The notes beneath the pieces were generated by a model, which saw nothing but the letters and a program-made list of their open reading frames with translations, made no database searches and had not been told where the DNA came from. Below are positions 9,348 to 17,911 of a stretch of DNA of 64,000 nucleotides, piece after piece. Numbering within the stretch: position 1 is the stretch's first letter; each line of letters begins with the position of its first letter. The stretch is taken from positions 992,001-1,056,000 of the forward strand of contig NZ_FBYC01000004.1 in assembly GCF_001517585.1 (NCBI RefSeq), given 5' to 3'. Source of the DNA: Roseibaca calidilacus. Lineage in GTDB: Bacteria > Pseudomonadota > Alphaproteobacteria > Rhodobacterales > Rhodobacteraceae. The translations under genes and the position numbers were made by a program.

Positions 9348-9375
9348 ACCGCCCGGAAAAGACAGTCCGGGCGGT
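9348..9375 (-). terminator. Rho-independent terminator after the IalB-like gene
   Basis: A 10-base perfect stem (ACCGCCCGGA at 9348-9357, TCCGGGCGGT at 9366-9375) with an 8-base loop. On the minus strand it is followed by TTTTGTTAT, so it ends transcription of the gene at 9401-9940 before rlmN. Confidence 0.85.
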
Positions 9376-9400
9376 CCTATCTGTCGGGACATCCCGATAT

Positions 9401-9940
9401 TTACTCAGCGCATTGGCGCTGCGCTTCTTCCGTCGCGGCGGTAAACCCAAACAGCGAGAACGTATCGCGCGTGTCTGTCCCGCGCGCCGAACGCGCGCTC
9501 AGCACCGCTTCAGAGCCTGCACGCAAAGTGGCAAGGATGCGCGCGTCTTCTTCTGGTGCGCCGGACCATGCCCATTCGCCATTCACGAAAAGCTGGTATT
9601 CGGTATCACCCACCGTAAGCCCCACGGTCGAATCGGGCGCAAACGGGTAGCCGCCGGTGAAAGAGATTTCCGGCGTTTCGCTGCCGGGGCGGTACGTTGC
9701 GAACAACAAAATGTCGCCGCGCCGCACTTGCACCGGTTCGCCACCGCGTGTGTTGACGGTTTCGCGCGGGGCCGAGACGGCCCAGCATTCTTTCGGGTCA
9801 TCTTCGACAAACACGCTCCACGCCGTGTCTGCGGCCACGCGGTTGGTCGATTCCTGCGCCAATGCCGCGCCGCCTGCAAGTGCAAGGACGAGCACCGCGC
9901 CCAGTGCCATTCCGGCTTGGTTTCGTGCGTGAAACACCAT
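9401..9940 (-). CDS. Invasion-associated locus B (IalB) family protein
   Basis: A 179-residue exported protein. Residues 1-28 form a signal peptide ([19 protein letters not shown], cleaved after ALA). The mature part has [18 protein letters not shown], a paired cysteine in the C-terminal RQCAE and the beta-rich pattern of the IalB domain. The family is named for Bartonella invasion but is common in free-living alphaproteobacteria, where its periplasmic role is unknown. The name should not be read as evidence of pathogenicity. A strong terminator follows the gene. Confidence 0.8.
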   Translation of the reverse strand: MVFHARNQAGMALGAVLVLALAGGAALAQESTNRVAADTAWSVFVEDDPKECWAVSAPRETVNTRGGEPVQVRRGDILLFATYRPGSETPEISFTGGYPFAPDSTVGLTVGDTEYQLFVNGEWAWSGAPEEDARILATLRAGSEAVLSARSARGTDTRDTFSLFGFTAATEEAQRQCAE

Positions 9941-10135
9941 CTGCTTGCTTGCCTCCGAGCTGTGCGATCCGTTAGATCGGGCCTGTTCGCGCCCCTTTTG
10001 CAGTCAAGTGCAACATGGGCTGTCACATTTCAAAGGTTTTCATAACCGTTAGACACCCGAAGTTCAAAGCCCTAGCGTTAAAAAATCGCGCAAGCGTGAA
10101 ACAACCCGCGCAATCAGGACAGGATAAGCAAGAAC

Positions 10136-11161
10136 ATGCCGAAGCAGGACAAAGCCACCCCCGCCGGGATCGCAAAGGGTGCGGTGCCCATGGTCGAGTT
10201 GTGGCGCGGCGACCGGCTGGAATCGGTGCATCAGGGTCACGCGGTTGTTATGCGTGCCGATGGCGAGATCGTGGAAAGCTGGGGGCGGCCCGATGTGGTG
10301 ATCTACCCGCGGTCAAGCTGCAAGATGGTGCAGGCGTTGCCGCTGGTCGAATCGGGCGCGGCCAAGGGGCTGGCCGCATCGCAACTGGCGCTGGCCTGTG
10401 CCTCGCATCAAGCAAGTGCGGCGCATGTTCAGATGGTCACGCGCTGGCTGGCCGATCTTGGTCTGTCGGATGACGGCCTGCGCTGCGGCGCGGCCCCTCC
10501 GGGCGATCAGGCCGAACGTGACCGGCTGATCTGCACCCATGCCGAGCCATGCCAGAGCCATCATGAATGCTCTGGCAAACATGCGGGCTTTCTGACCCTG
10601 AACCGGCATCTGGGTGGCGGGAGCGAATATGTGGACCCCGACCACCCCGTGCAACGCTCGGTGCGCGCGGCCTTCGAAGAGGTGACGGGCCAGACCTCTC
10701 CGGGTTACGGGATAGATGGTTGCTCCGCGCCGAATTTCGCCACCGAACTGCAAGGGCTGGGGCTGGCTATGGCGCGCTATGCAACCGCCAAGGATACCGC
10801 AGGCGACAGCCGCAATCGTGCCATGGCCCAGTTGCGCGATGCGATGATGGCCCATCCCGATATGGTGGCGGGCCACGCCAAGGCCTGCACCAACCTGATG
10901 CGCGCTGCCAATGGGCGCGCGGCGGTCAAGACCGGTGCGGAAGCGGTTTTCGTGGCCATGTTGCCCAAACAGGGGCTTGGGATAGCGCTGAAAATTGCCG
11001 ATGGTGGCATTCGCGCGTCCGAAGCGGCCATGACCGGGCTTTTGCAGCGCTATGGTGCCATCGACCCGGCCGATCCGGTCGTTGCCCAATACCTTGGGCC
11101 ATTGCGCAATCGGCGCAATCTGGTCGTGGGCGACACGCGGCTGGCGGCGGGGTTTGCCTGA
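10136..11161 (+). CDS. L-asparaginase, Rhizobium-type (asparaginase II family)
   Basis: A 341-residue member of the asparaginase_II family typified by Rhizobium etli AnsA, unrelated to E. coli asparaginases. Characteristic segments are YPRSSCKMVQALPLVESGA (serine-lysine nucleophile region), ECSGKHAGFL and GYGIDGCSAPNF. The conserved cysteines are thought to bind zinc in the structurally known relative. It hydrolyses asparagine to aspartate and ammonia in the cytoplasm. The start at 10136 has AGGA 11 bases upstream; an internal ATG (residue 19) is possible. It stands alone between divergent and downstream genes. Confidence 0.85.
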   Translation: MPKQDKATPAGIAKGAVPMVELWRGDRLESVHQGHAVVMRADGEIVESWGRPDVVIYPRSSCKMVQALPLVESGAAKGLAASQLALACASHQASAAHVQMVTRWLADLGLSDDGLRCGAAPPGDQAERDRLICTHAEPCQSHHECSGKHAGFLTLNRHLGGGSEYVDPDHPVQRSVRAAFEEVTGQTSPGYGIDGCSAPNFATELQGLGLAMARYATAKDTAGDSRNRAMAQLRDAMMAHPDMVAGHAKACTNLMRAANGRAAVKTGAEAVFVAMLPKQGLGIALKIADGGIRASEAAMTGLLQRYGAIDPADPVVAQYLGPLRNRRNLVVGDTRLAAGFA

Positions 11162-11249
11162 CGCATACCCTTGCCGCAGCGCAGCATGACAGCTTCCCCT
11201 GTCCTGCCCGATGGGCTAGACAAGGCAACAGTCGCAGAGGAGATTAGCA

Positions 11250-11504
11250 ATGTTCAAGTTCCTGTTCGGAAGCAAGGCTGCCGCGCCAGAGGTCAAGCGC
11301 GAAACCCAGCGAGAGACCGTCCTGCGCGCGCAAGCCGAGATTAACGAGATTCTCGCCACCCTCAGCCCCAAGCCGCGGATCACGATCTACCCCGAAGAGG
11401 GCAGCTTCACCATTGACCTGCCAGAGCAGATGCCGGACGAAGCCAAGGCCCTGCCCGCGCCCGACCTGCAGCCCGGCTCGCAAGGCAGCACCCCCACCGC
11501 CTGA
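11250..11504 (+). CDS. Small conserved hypothetical protein
   Basis: An 84-residue protein not recognised as a named family. It begins MFKFLFGSKAAAPEV, then has a charged helix (KRETQRETVLRAQAEINEIL), a short beta-like part ITIYPEEGSFTIDLP and a proline-rich tail. AGGAG lies ahead of the ATG. The helix and strand pattern and GC-rich third positions make it a credible gene. It precedes metY by 69 bases on the same strand and may be cotranscribed. Confidence 0.6.
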   Translation: MFKFLFGSKAAAPEVKRETQRETVLRAQAEINEILATLSPKPRITIYPEEGSFTIDLPEQMPDEAKALPAPDLQPGSQGSTPTA

Positions 11505-11573
11505 TCCTGCCGCTTGCCCATCGCGCGCCTGTGTCGTAGCGTCGCACCCGAACCAGTGGGAGGACGACCGCCA

Positions 11574-12863
11574 ATGAGCGATAAAATACAAGCCTTCGAG
11601 ACGCTCCAGATTCATGCCGGCGCGAACCCGGACCCGGCCACCGGCGCGCGCCAAGTGCCGATCTACCAGACCACGGCCTATGTCTTTCGCGATGCCGACC
11701 ACGCGGCGGCGCTGTTCAACTTGCAGGAAGTCGGCTTTATTTATTCGCGGCTGACAAACCCGACCGTGTTCGCGCTGCAAGACCGTATGGCCGCGCTAGA
11801 GGGGGGTGCGGGGGCCGTTTGCTGCGCATCGGGCCATGCGGCGCAGATCCTTGCGCTCTTCACCATTATGGGGCCGGGGCTGAATATTGTGGCGTCCAAC
11901 CGGCTGTATGGCGGCACGGTCACGCAGTTCAGCCAGACCATCAAACGTTTTGGCTGGTCGGCCAAATTCGTCGATATCGACGATGCCGCAGCGGTCGAAG
12001 CCGCGATCGACGACAACACGCGCGCGGTATTTTGCGAATCCATCGCCAATCCGGGCGGGCATATTGCCGACCTTCCCGCGCTGGCCGCAATTGCCGACAA
12101 GCACGGGATTCCGCTGATCGTGGATAACACGACCGCCACGCCTTATCTGTGCCGCCCGATTGAACATGGCGCGACGCTGGTGATCCATTCCATGACCAAA
12201 TACCTGACCGGCAATGGCACCGTCACCGGCGGCTGCATTGTCGATTCGGGCAAGTTCGACTGGTCCGCGAATGACAAATTCCCCGGCCTGTCGCAGCCCG
12301 AGCCCGCCTATCATGGGCTGAACTTTCACGCAGCACTCGGGCCGCTGGCCTTCATGTTCAACGCCATTGCCGTGGGCATGCGCGATCTGGGCATGACGCT
12401 GAACCCGCAAGCTGCGCATTACACCTTGATGGGCATTGAAACCCTGTCGCTGCGGATGGAGCGGCATTGCGAGAACGCGCTGAAGGTCGCGGAATGGCTG
12501 GAACACCACCCGGCGGTCGACCATGTGACCTATGCCGGGCTGAAGTCTTCGCCCTATTATGACCGGGTCGCCAAGATATGCCCCAAGGGCGCGTCCTCGC
12601 TGTTCACCTTCGCACTGAAGGACGGCTATGACGCCTGCGTGAAGCTGATCGATTCGGTGGAATTGTTCAGCCATGTGGCCAATCTGGGCGACACGCGTTC
12701 GCTGATTATTCACTCGGCCTCGACCACGCATCGGCAGTTGACGCAAGAGCAGCAGGTCGCGGCGGGTGCGGCCCCGAACGTTGTGCGCGTGTCCATCGGC
12801 ACCGAAAACGCGGCTGATATCATCGCCGATCTGGAACAGGCATTGGCCAAGGCGACCGCCTAA
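11574..12863 (+). CDS. metY: O-acetylhomoserine sulfhydrylase (MetY type)
   Basis: A 429-residue PLP enzyme of the Cys/Met metabolism family. It makes homocysteine (or methionine) from O-acetylhomoserine and sulfide. Visible landmarks are QTTAYVFRDADHAA, CCASGHAAQ, IVDNTTATPYL and the PLP-lysine site HSMTKYLTGNGT. The N-terminus FETLQIHAG is typical of MetY rather than MetB/MetC. The ATG at 11574 follows GGGAGGACG; the 20 residues upstream are not conserved-looking. Followed by a terminator-like hairpin. Confidence 0.92.
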   Translation: MSDKIQAFETLQIHAGANPDPATGARQVPIYQTTAYVFRDADHAAALFNLQEVGFIYSRLTNPTVFALQDRMAALEGGAGAVCCASGHAAQILALFTIMGPGLNIVASNRLYGGTVTQFSQTIKRFGWSAKFVDIDDAAAVEAAIDDNTRAVFCESIANPGGHIADLPALAAIADKHGIPLIVDNTTATPYLCRPIEHGATLVIHSMTKYLTGNGTVTGGCIVDSGKFDWSANDKFPGLSQPEPAYHGLNFHAALGPLAFMFNAIAVGMRDLGMTLNPQAAHYTLMGIETLSLRMERHCENALKVAEWLEHHPAVDHVTYAGLKSSPYYDRVAKICPKGASSLFTFALKDGYDACVKLIDSVELFSHVANLGDTRSLIIHSASTTHRQLTQEQQVAAGAAPNVVRVSIGTENAADIIADLEQALAKATA

Positions 12864-12869
12864 TGCCAC

Positions 12870-12911
12870 TGGCCGCGCGCTCTGCCCGGATTGCGCGGCC
12901 AAGCAATTTTT
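12870..12911 (+). terminator. Probable terminator after metY
   Basis: A perfect 9-base stem (TGGCCGCGC at 12870-12878, GCGCGGCCA at 12893-12901) with a 14-base loop, then five T residues at 12907-12911. The T-run is offset by five bases, so efficiency is uncertain. Confidence 0.55.
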
Positions 12912-12979
12912 CGCTATACCGGTGCCGGGGTGGGGTTTTCCGACTCCCGATACTGTTTGGAATTTGTTAAGGCCAAGCC

Positions 12980-15691
12980 ATGAAACCGAATTTTGCCCTT
13001 GGTCTGACAGATGACGGCATCACGCTGTGGCAGCGCGATAGCGCGGGGTTATTGCGTGTTGGCGTCGTCGCGTTGGATGCGCCCGATATGGACGTGCAGA
13101 TGCAGGCGCTGGTGGACAAGGCCCGCGCATTGGCACCGGACGGGATTGCCACGCAGCTTGTCGTGCCCGATGAGCAGGTTCTGTATACCGACATTCCGGC
13201 ACAGCCGGATGACGCCGCCATTCGCGCCGCATTGGACGGCAAGACGCCCTACCCTGTAGATGAGCTGGATTTCGACTGGCAAGAGATGAACGGCGCGCTG
13301 CGCGTGGCCTTGGTCGCACGCGAAACACTGGCAGAGGCCGAGGACTTCGCGCGGGCGCAGGGGTTGAACCCTGTCTGCTTCGTCGCCGCGCCGCAGTCGC
13401 AGGGTTTTACCGTGCAGCCGTTTTTCGGGCGTGTTCGCGGGGTCAAGGACCGGGCCGAGGATTTGGGGCGCGGCGGTGCGATCCAGCATGAAATCGGGAT
13501 TGCAGACCTTCCCAAGCCAAAACAGCCGCAGACGGCACCGGCCCCAAAGGCAGCGCCCGAACCGACCGCGCAGGCGAATGCAGCGCCGGGTGACAGCGGC
13601 CCGGCCAAGCAAGACGCCGCCGCAGATGCCAAGCCTACGGCGAAAACCACAAAGGGTGACGTGGCGCAGGACAAGCCCGACACGGGCGAGATTTGGACGA
13701 CACCCCCAACGGACGACATCAAGACCGACCCAAGCAAAGCGGCGCAAAACAAGTTTGATTTTGCCCGCAAAGACGAGTTGAGCGACGCCGCCAAAGCAGC
13801 GGTGGCCAAGGCGCTCAGCCCCCTTAAGGCCACGCCGAAAAGCCCTGAGCCCGCAGCCAGCACCGGCGGTGACGATTTCGCGGCCTTCCGCTCGCGCCGG
13901 GCCGCGCCGCGTGCTGCACCTGTTGCCAACCCGGTTGCCGCGCCCGTGGCGCCACCTTCCGCGTCTGAGGCCAAAGCCACCAAGGCGCTGACCGCCTTGA
14001 CGAAATCGCGCAGCCTGTCGTTTGGCAGCTTGGGCGGCGCAGCTTTGGCGGAAAAACTGCGCGCGTCGGTGTCAGCCCCGGTCAGCCGGGCCAGCAGCAG
14101 TTTGTGGGGCGCCACCGCACGTTTGCAACGCAAATCGGATGCCGCCACACGGGCCGACACGCCCGCGAAGGCCGCGCTTGCCCATGCCGAGGCCGCGAAC
14201 CTTGCGACGAAAACCCCGGCCAAGGACATTCCCAAGGCCCCCAAGCCCATCTCTAAACCCATCGCCAAGCCGATCGCAAAGCCCGAAGCCGACCCGGAAG
14301 CAGAACGCCTGACCGTGTTCGGGGCGCGGCGGCATGGCGCCGCATCCGAGCCGAAACTGCCCGGGCGCGCTTTGGCGCTCAGCGGGGCGGGGTTGCTGCT
14401 GGTGCTGGCGGTGGGTGTGTGGGTGTTCTATTTTACCCAAGCGCAAGCCCCTGAACTGGCGCAACCCGATTTACCCGCAGACACCGCCACCGAGATTGCC
14501 GCCCCCGAGGCTTTGGGCATTGATCCGCCGGAGGATGATCCGTTGACGGGTGATGCGGCAGAGGATGTGGAATCTTCCCTTGGCGTGACCGATGCTGCGC
14601 AAAATCAGGGCAGCGCCGAGACGCCCGAAGCGCCGGACGTTGACGGCGCGACCTCTGGTGGCAGCTCTCCCGAAATTGAGCGGCAGGCGCAAAGCGCGGG
14701 GCGGCTGGCGGCCTTGCGCTCTATGCGGGCGATTGCACCCGAAGCGCCGGGCAACCTGCCCAATGTGCAATCCGCGCCAGAACCTTTTGGGTCTACCCCC
14801 TTGCCGCCCTTGCGCGGGGCGGAGGCGCCGCAAGTGGCGGAACAGCAGACAGAAACGGAAGATGCCGTTGCGCCTGAACCAAGCTTGCCGCCGGGCGAGG
14901 AGTTGCTGGACATCAACGTTACCGAAGGCAGCCCGACCGTCGTGCCGCCTGCGCGCCCCGAAGGCATCGCGCCAGAGCCGGCCCCAGAACCCACCCCAGA
15001 GCCGACCCCGGAACCGCAAGCTGCGGCCCCCACGCTTCTGGATGAAAGCGATGTGGTGGTCGATGTCACCGAAGGCGCGCCGCCAAGCGTGCCGCCCGAC
15101 CGCCCGGCGGGGATTGCACCCGACCAAGCCCCCCCCGCCGAAACCACCCCAGAGGACGATGCGCCCGAAGATCAGTCCAGCTTGCCGCCGCCTCCGGGCG
15201 GCGTTGCGCTGACCATGCTGTCGCCGCAGGCGCGCCCGGCAGAGATTGTCGCGCAGGCGGAAGACCTGTCAAACCAGTTTGCCAGCGCGACACAGCAAGC
15301 GGTGGCGGCATCGCTGCGCCCGTCGGGGCGGCCCAATGGCTTTAGCCAGACCGTGCAGCGTGCACTGGCCGCGGCCCGCATTCGCGCCGTGGACGAACCG
15401 CAGGCGCAAGTCGTGCAGGCCTCTGCCGCCGCCGTGCCCAGCATTCCCAGTTCTGCCTCTGTCACCCGCGCGGCCACGCAGACCCGCGCGATCAACCTGC
15501 GCCAGATCAACCTGCTGGGGGTGATGGGCACGCCTTCGGCCCGGCGCGCCTTGGTCCGGCTGGACAATGGGCGCGTTGTGACCGTTCAGGTGGGCGAGCG
15601 GCTGGATGGTGGGCAAGTCACCGCGATTGGTGAAAGCGAATTGCGATATAACAAGCGCGGGCGCGATCTTGTGCTGCGCATTGCGTCCTGA
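12980..15691 (+). CDS. Large membrane protein with PilM-like N-terminus and PilP-like C-terminus
   Basis: A 903-residue protein not recognised as a named gene. Residues 1-145 resemble the start of PilM/GspL actin-like proteins (GLTDDGITLWQRD). Residues 150-460 are an Ala/Pro/Lys-rich linker with a short KPIAKPIAKP repeat. One membrane helix spans about 463-486. A second Pro/Glu-rich linker contains two copies of a TEGxPxxVPPxRPxGIAP unit. The last 65 residues (NLLGVMGTPSARRALVRL to RYNKRGRDLVLRI) look like the PilP/GspC homology domain. This suggests a fused inner-membrane platform component of a secretion or pilus-like machine, but no pilus genes are nearby. Function is open. Confidence 0.65.
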   Translation: MKPNFALGLTDDGITLWQRDSAGLLRVGVVALDAPDMDVQMQALVDKARALAPDGIATQLVVPDEQVLYTDIPAQPDDAAIRAALDGKTPYPVDELDFDWQEMNGALRVALVARETLAEAEDFARAQGLNPVCFVAAPQSQGFTVQPFFGRVRGVKDRAEDLGRGGAIQHEIGIADLPKPKQPQTAPAPKAAPEPTAQANAAPGDSGPAKQDAAADAKPTAKTTKGDVAQDKPDTGEIWTTPPTDDIKTDPSKAAQNKFDFARKDELSDAAKAAVAKALSPLKATPKSPEPAASTGGDDFAAFRSRRAAPRAAPVANPVAAPVAPPSASEAKATKALTALTKSRSLSFGSLGGAALAEKLRASVSAPVSRASSSLWGATARLQRKSDAATRADTPAKAALAHAEAANLATKTPAKDIPKAPKPISKPIAKPIAKPEADPEAERLTVFGARRHGAASEPKLPGRALALSGAGLLLVLAVGVWVFYFTQAQAPELAQPDLPADTATEIAAPEALGIDPPEDDPLTGDAAEDVESSLGVTDAAQNQGSAETPEAPDVDGATSGGSSPEIERQAQSAGRLAALRSMRAIAPEAPGNLPNVQSAPEPFGSTPLPPLRGAEAPQVAEQQTETEDAVAPEPSLPPGEELLDINVTEGSPTVVPPARPEGIAPEPAPEPTPEPTPEPQAAAPTLLDESDVVVDVTEGAPPSVPPDRPAGIAPDQAPPAETTPEDDAPEDQSSLPPPPGGVALTMLSPQARPAEIVAQAEDLSNQFASATQQAVAASLRPSGRPNGFSQTVQRALAAARIRAVDEPQAQVVQASAAAVPSIPSSASVTRAATQTRAINLRQINLLGVMGTPSARRALVRLDNGRVVTVQVGERLDGGQVTAIGESELRYNKRGRDLVLRIAS

Positions 15692-15720
15692 ATGACGCCT
15701 CAACCGAGATTGACCACACC

Positions 15721-16317
15721 ATGACCGAAAAAACCGTTGCCCCCGCCGTCAAGATCGGGCTGGAGCTTGGCCCCGTCTTCCTGTTTTTCTTGGGCTATGT
15801 CACCACGCGCGGGCAAATTTACACGATTGGCGGCACCGAATACACCGCCTTCATTCTGCTGACGGCGGCGTTCATTCCGCTGATGGCCTTGGCAACCTTT
15901 GTCTTGTGGCGGCTGTCGGGGCGGCTGAGCAAGATGCAGCTTGTCACCCTTGTGATGGTCGTTGTCTTTGGCGGGCTGACCGTGTGGTTGAACGATGACC
16001 GGTTCTTCAAAATGAAACCCACGGCCATTTACGGCATATTCGCGCTGCTTCTGGGCATTGGGTTGCTTCGTGGGCAAAGCTGGCTGGAACTGGTCATGGA
16101 AGGCGCGTTGCCGCTGACCCATGATGGCTGGATGCTGCTGACCAAGCGGTTGGCGCTGATGTTCCTTGCCATGGCCTGCGCGAATGAACTGGTCTGGCGC
16201 AGTTTCTCGACCGATATGTGGGTGAATTTCCGCACCTTCGGCTTGCCGGTTGCGCTGTTCGGGTTCTTTTTGCTGCAAGCGCGCTTGTTCGAGCGTTACA
16301 AATCTGGCACCGAATAA
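15721..16317 (+). CDS. Inner-membrane septation protein, YciB/IspZ family
   Basis: A 198-residue membrane protein with about five helices. GLELGPVFLFFLGY at the start and WLNDDRFFKMKPTAIYG in the middle are characteristic of the YciB (IspZ, intracellular septation protein A) family. YciB contributes to envelope integrity and division in enterobacteria. It begins 29 bases after the preceding large gene, so the two are probably cotranscribed. The C-terminal codons overlap the convergent trgB gene by 22 bases. Confidence 0.88.
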   Translation: MTEKTVAPAVKIGLELGPVFLFFLGYVTTRGQIYTIGGTEYTAFILLTAAFIPLMALATFVLWRLSGRLSKMQLVTLVMVVVFGGLTVWLNDDRFFKMKPTAIYGIFALLLGIGLLRGQSWLELVMEGALPLTHDGWMLLTKRLALMFLAMACANELVWRSFSTDMWVNFRTFGLPVALFGFFLLQARLFERYKSGTE

Positions 16318-17426
16318 TCCGCGCGCAACTGCGCGCGGTGCAGCGCCAGCCAATAGGCGCTGGTCAGAAGCGGGCCGTTCTGGATCTCGCCGCTGGCGAC
16401 AAGCTGCATCATCCGGTCAAAGCTGATGATATGGCGGCGGATATCCTCATGCTCTGCCGCCAGCCCGCCAATGGCGCGGTCATCTTCCGGCAAGGCGCAT
16501 AGCCCGACATATTGATACAGGCATTCGCTGATCGACCCGGGCGATGGGTAAGCCTGTCCGACGAAATTCAATGCCTCTGCGCAAAGCGTCACGCCTGCTT
16601 CTTCCTGCGCCTCGCGCAGCGCGGCCTCTGGCGGGGCTTCGCCCGGGTCGATGCGCCCGGCAATCGCTTCCAGTGACCAGCAATTCGCGGCATCGCGCAG
16701 GTATAGCCCGTAGCGGAACTGTTCCACCAACAAAACGCAATCGCGCGCGGGATCGTAGGGCAGCAGGGTCACGGCATCTGAAATCAGAAAGCCCGCGCGC
16801 CGCACCACGGGGCTAAGCGTGCCATCGAAACGGCGAAAGCGCAGGTCGTTGGATTGCACCCCAAAGAAATAGGCATAAGGATGCGCGGTTGTAACGGTTT
16901 CGACATCTTTAGGTCCGGCGGCGCGGCGCAGGCTGTTTGGGGTTGGCTCTGCGCGCGCACGCAACCGCGCACAGGCATGGGCCAGCAGCATCGGGTAGCG
17001 CACCGCCAACGCATCGCGGTCATGGCTGCGGGCCAGCAGCATGATCTCGGCACTGGCGAGCGTAGCCGCCTCTCCCATGCGGGCGACCCAATCGGACAGC
17101 ACCCATGGCGCAGCATCGGGCGATATTTGCGCGTGCTCCGGCAGATAGACCCAGACATGGCCACCCTGCCCGTCTGCCAGCGCCTGACGCGTATACCCAA
17201 ACAGCGATTCATACAGGTCCAGCCGCGCAAGTTCCGGCGCGTCGAGCCGCAGCAGCAGCCCCGTGGCAACTGCGCCATCACGGGCGGTCAGCACGGGATA
17301 GCCGTTTTGCTCCAGCACGGTATGGCCCGGAAGCCGCGAATCTTCGAACGGGGCCTCTGCCCCCAGCACCGCCGCGCGCAAGGGATGATGCCGCAACGTG
17401 CCGAACAGAAAAACAGGGTGGTTCAT
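16296..17426 (-). CDS. trgB: TrgB-like protein: gamma-glutamylcyclotransferase-like domain fused to NUDIX hydrolase
   Basis: A 376-residue two-domain protein. Residues 1-140 begin HPVFLFGTLRHHPL, the FGTL/GYGS-type start of AIG2-like gamma-glutamylcyclotransferase folds. Residues 190-370 are a NUDIX domain with the full box from GRIDPGEAPPE to AQEEAGV at about 256-278, of ADP-ribose pyrophosphatase type. Rhodobacter sphaeroides trgAB raises tellurite resistance, and TrgB there is also a NUDIX protein. The start at 17426 overlaps the trgA stop as ATGA, so the genes are translationally coupled. The physiological substrate is unknown. Confidence 0.8.
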   Translation of the reverse strand: MNHPVFLFGTLRHHPLRAAVLGAEAPFEDSRLPGHTVLEQNGYPVLTARDGAVATGLLLRLDAPELARLDLYESLFGYTRQALADGQGGHVWVYLPEHAQISPDAAPWVLSDWVARMGEAATLASAEIMLLARSHDRDALAVRYPMLLAHACARLRARAEPTPNSLRRAAGPKDVETVTTAHPYAYFFGVQSNDLRFRRFDGTLSPVVRRAGFLISDAVTLLPYDPARDCVLLVEQFRYGLYLRDAANCWSLEAIAGRIDPGEAPPEAALREAQEEAGVTLCAEALNFVGQAYPSPGSISECLYQYVGLCALPEDDRAIGGLAAEHEDIRRHIISFDRMMQLVASGEIQNGPLLTSAYWLALHRAQLRADYSVPDL

Positions 17427-17890
17427 CTGGCCGTGCGCCGCGCTTCCATGGCGCGGCACAACACGGCCAGCACCACGCCGCCGACAAGGCAGAACAGGCC
17501 AAGGGGGATCGAAATCTCGGGGGTTGCCAACTTGGGCGCTTCCTCTGCAATGTAATGGAAAAAGCCCTGCATCGCGTCGTCCAGATCCCTGTGGCGGGTC
17601 TGGTAGCCTAAGCGAAAGGTCTCGACCGTGGCGCCTGCCGCCAAGGTCAGCAAGGTCGCCACGATCACGCCTTGGACCATTGCAAAAACCGATTGCACCC
17701 AGCGCCCGTCAATGCGCGGACCGGCAACCAGCCAGCCCGAAAGCGCCCCCATCGTGCCGGCAACCGCATTTGCGCTGCCGGACACGCGCGCGCCCTCTTG
17801 CAGCGCCTGAAAGCTGGTGGCGACGTAAACCGCCATCGCGGCAAAGACGAGCATGGCGAACAGGCGCGTCAGCGTAGGTTGGGCAGACAT
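17423..17890 (-). CDS. trgA: TrgA-family membrane protein
   Basis: A 155-residue inner-membrane protein with about four hydrophobic helices (LFAMLVFAAMAVYVATSF; AVAGTMGALSGWLVAGP; MVQGVIVATLLTLAAGA; LGLFCLVGGVVLAVLC). Its position directly before trgB with a 4-base overlap identifies it as the TrgA partner linked to tellurite resistance in Rhodobacter. The ATG at 17890 is preceded by AAGAGAAG. How it contributes to resistance is not known. Confidence 0.75.
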   Translation of the reverse strand: MSAQPTLTRLFAMLVFAAMAVYVATSFQALQEGARVSGSANAVAGTMGALSGWLVAGPRIDGRWVQSVFAMVQGVIVATLLTLAAGATVETFRLGYQTRHRDLDDAMQGFFHYIAEEAPKLATPEISIPLGLFCLVGGVVLAVLCRAMEARRTAR

Positions 17891-17911
17891 GGCACTTCTC
17901 TTGGGCAATAC

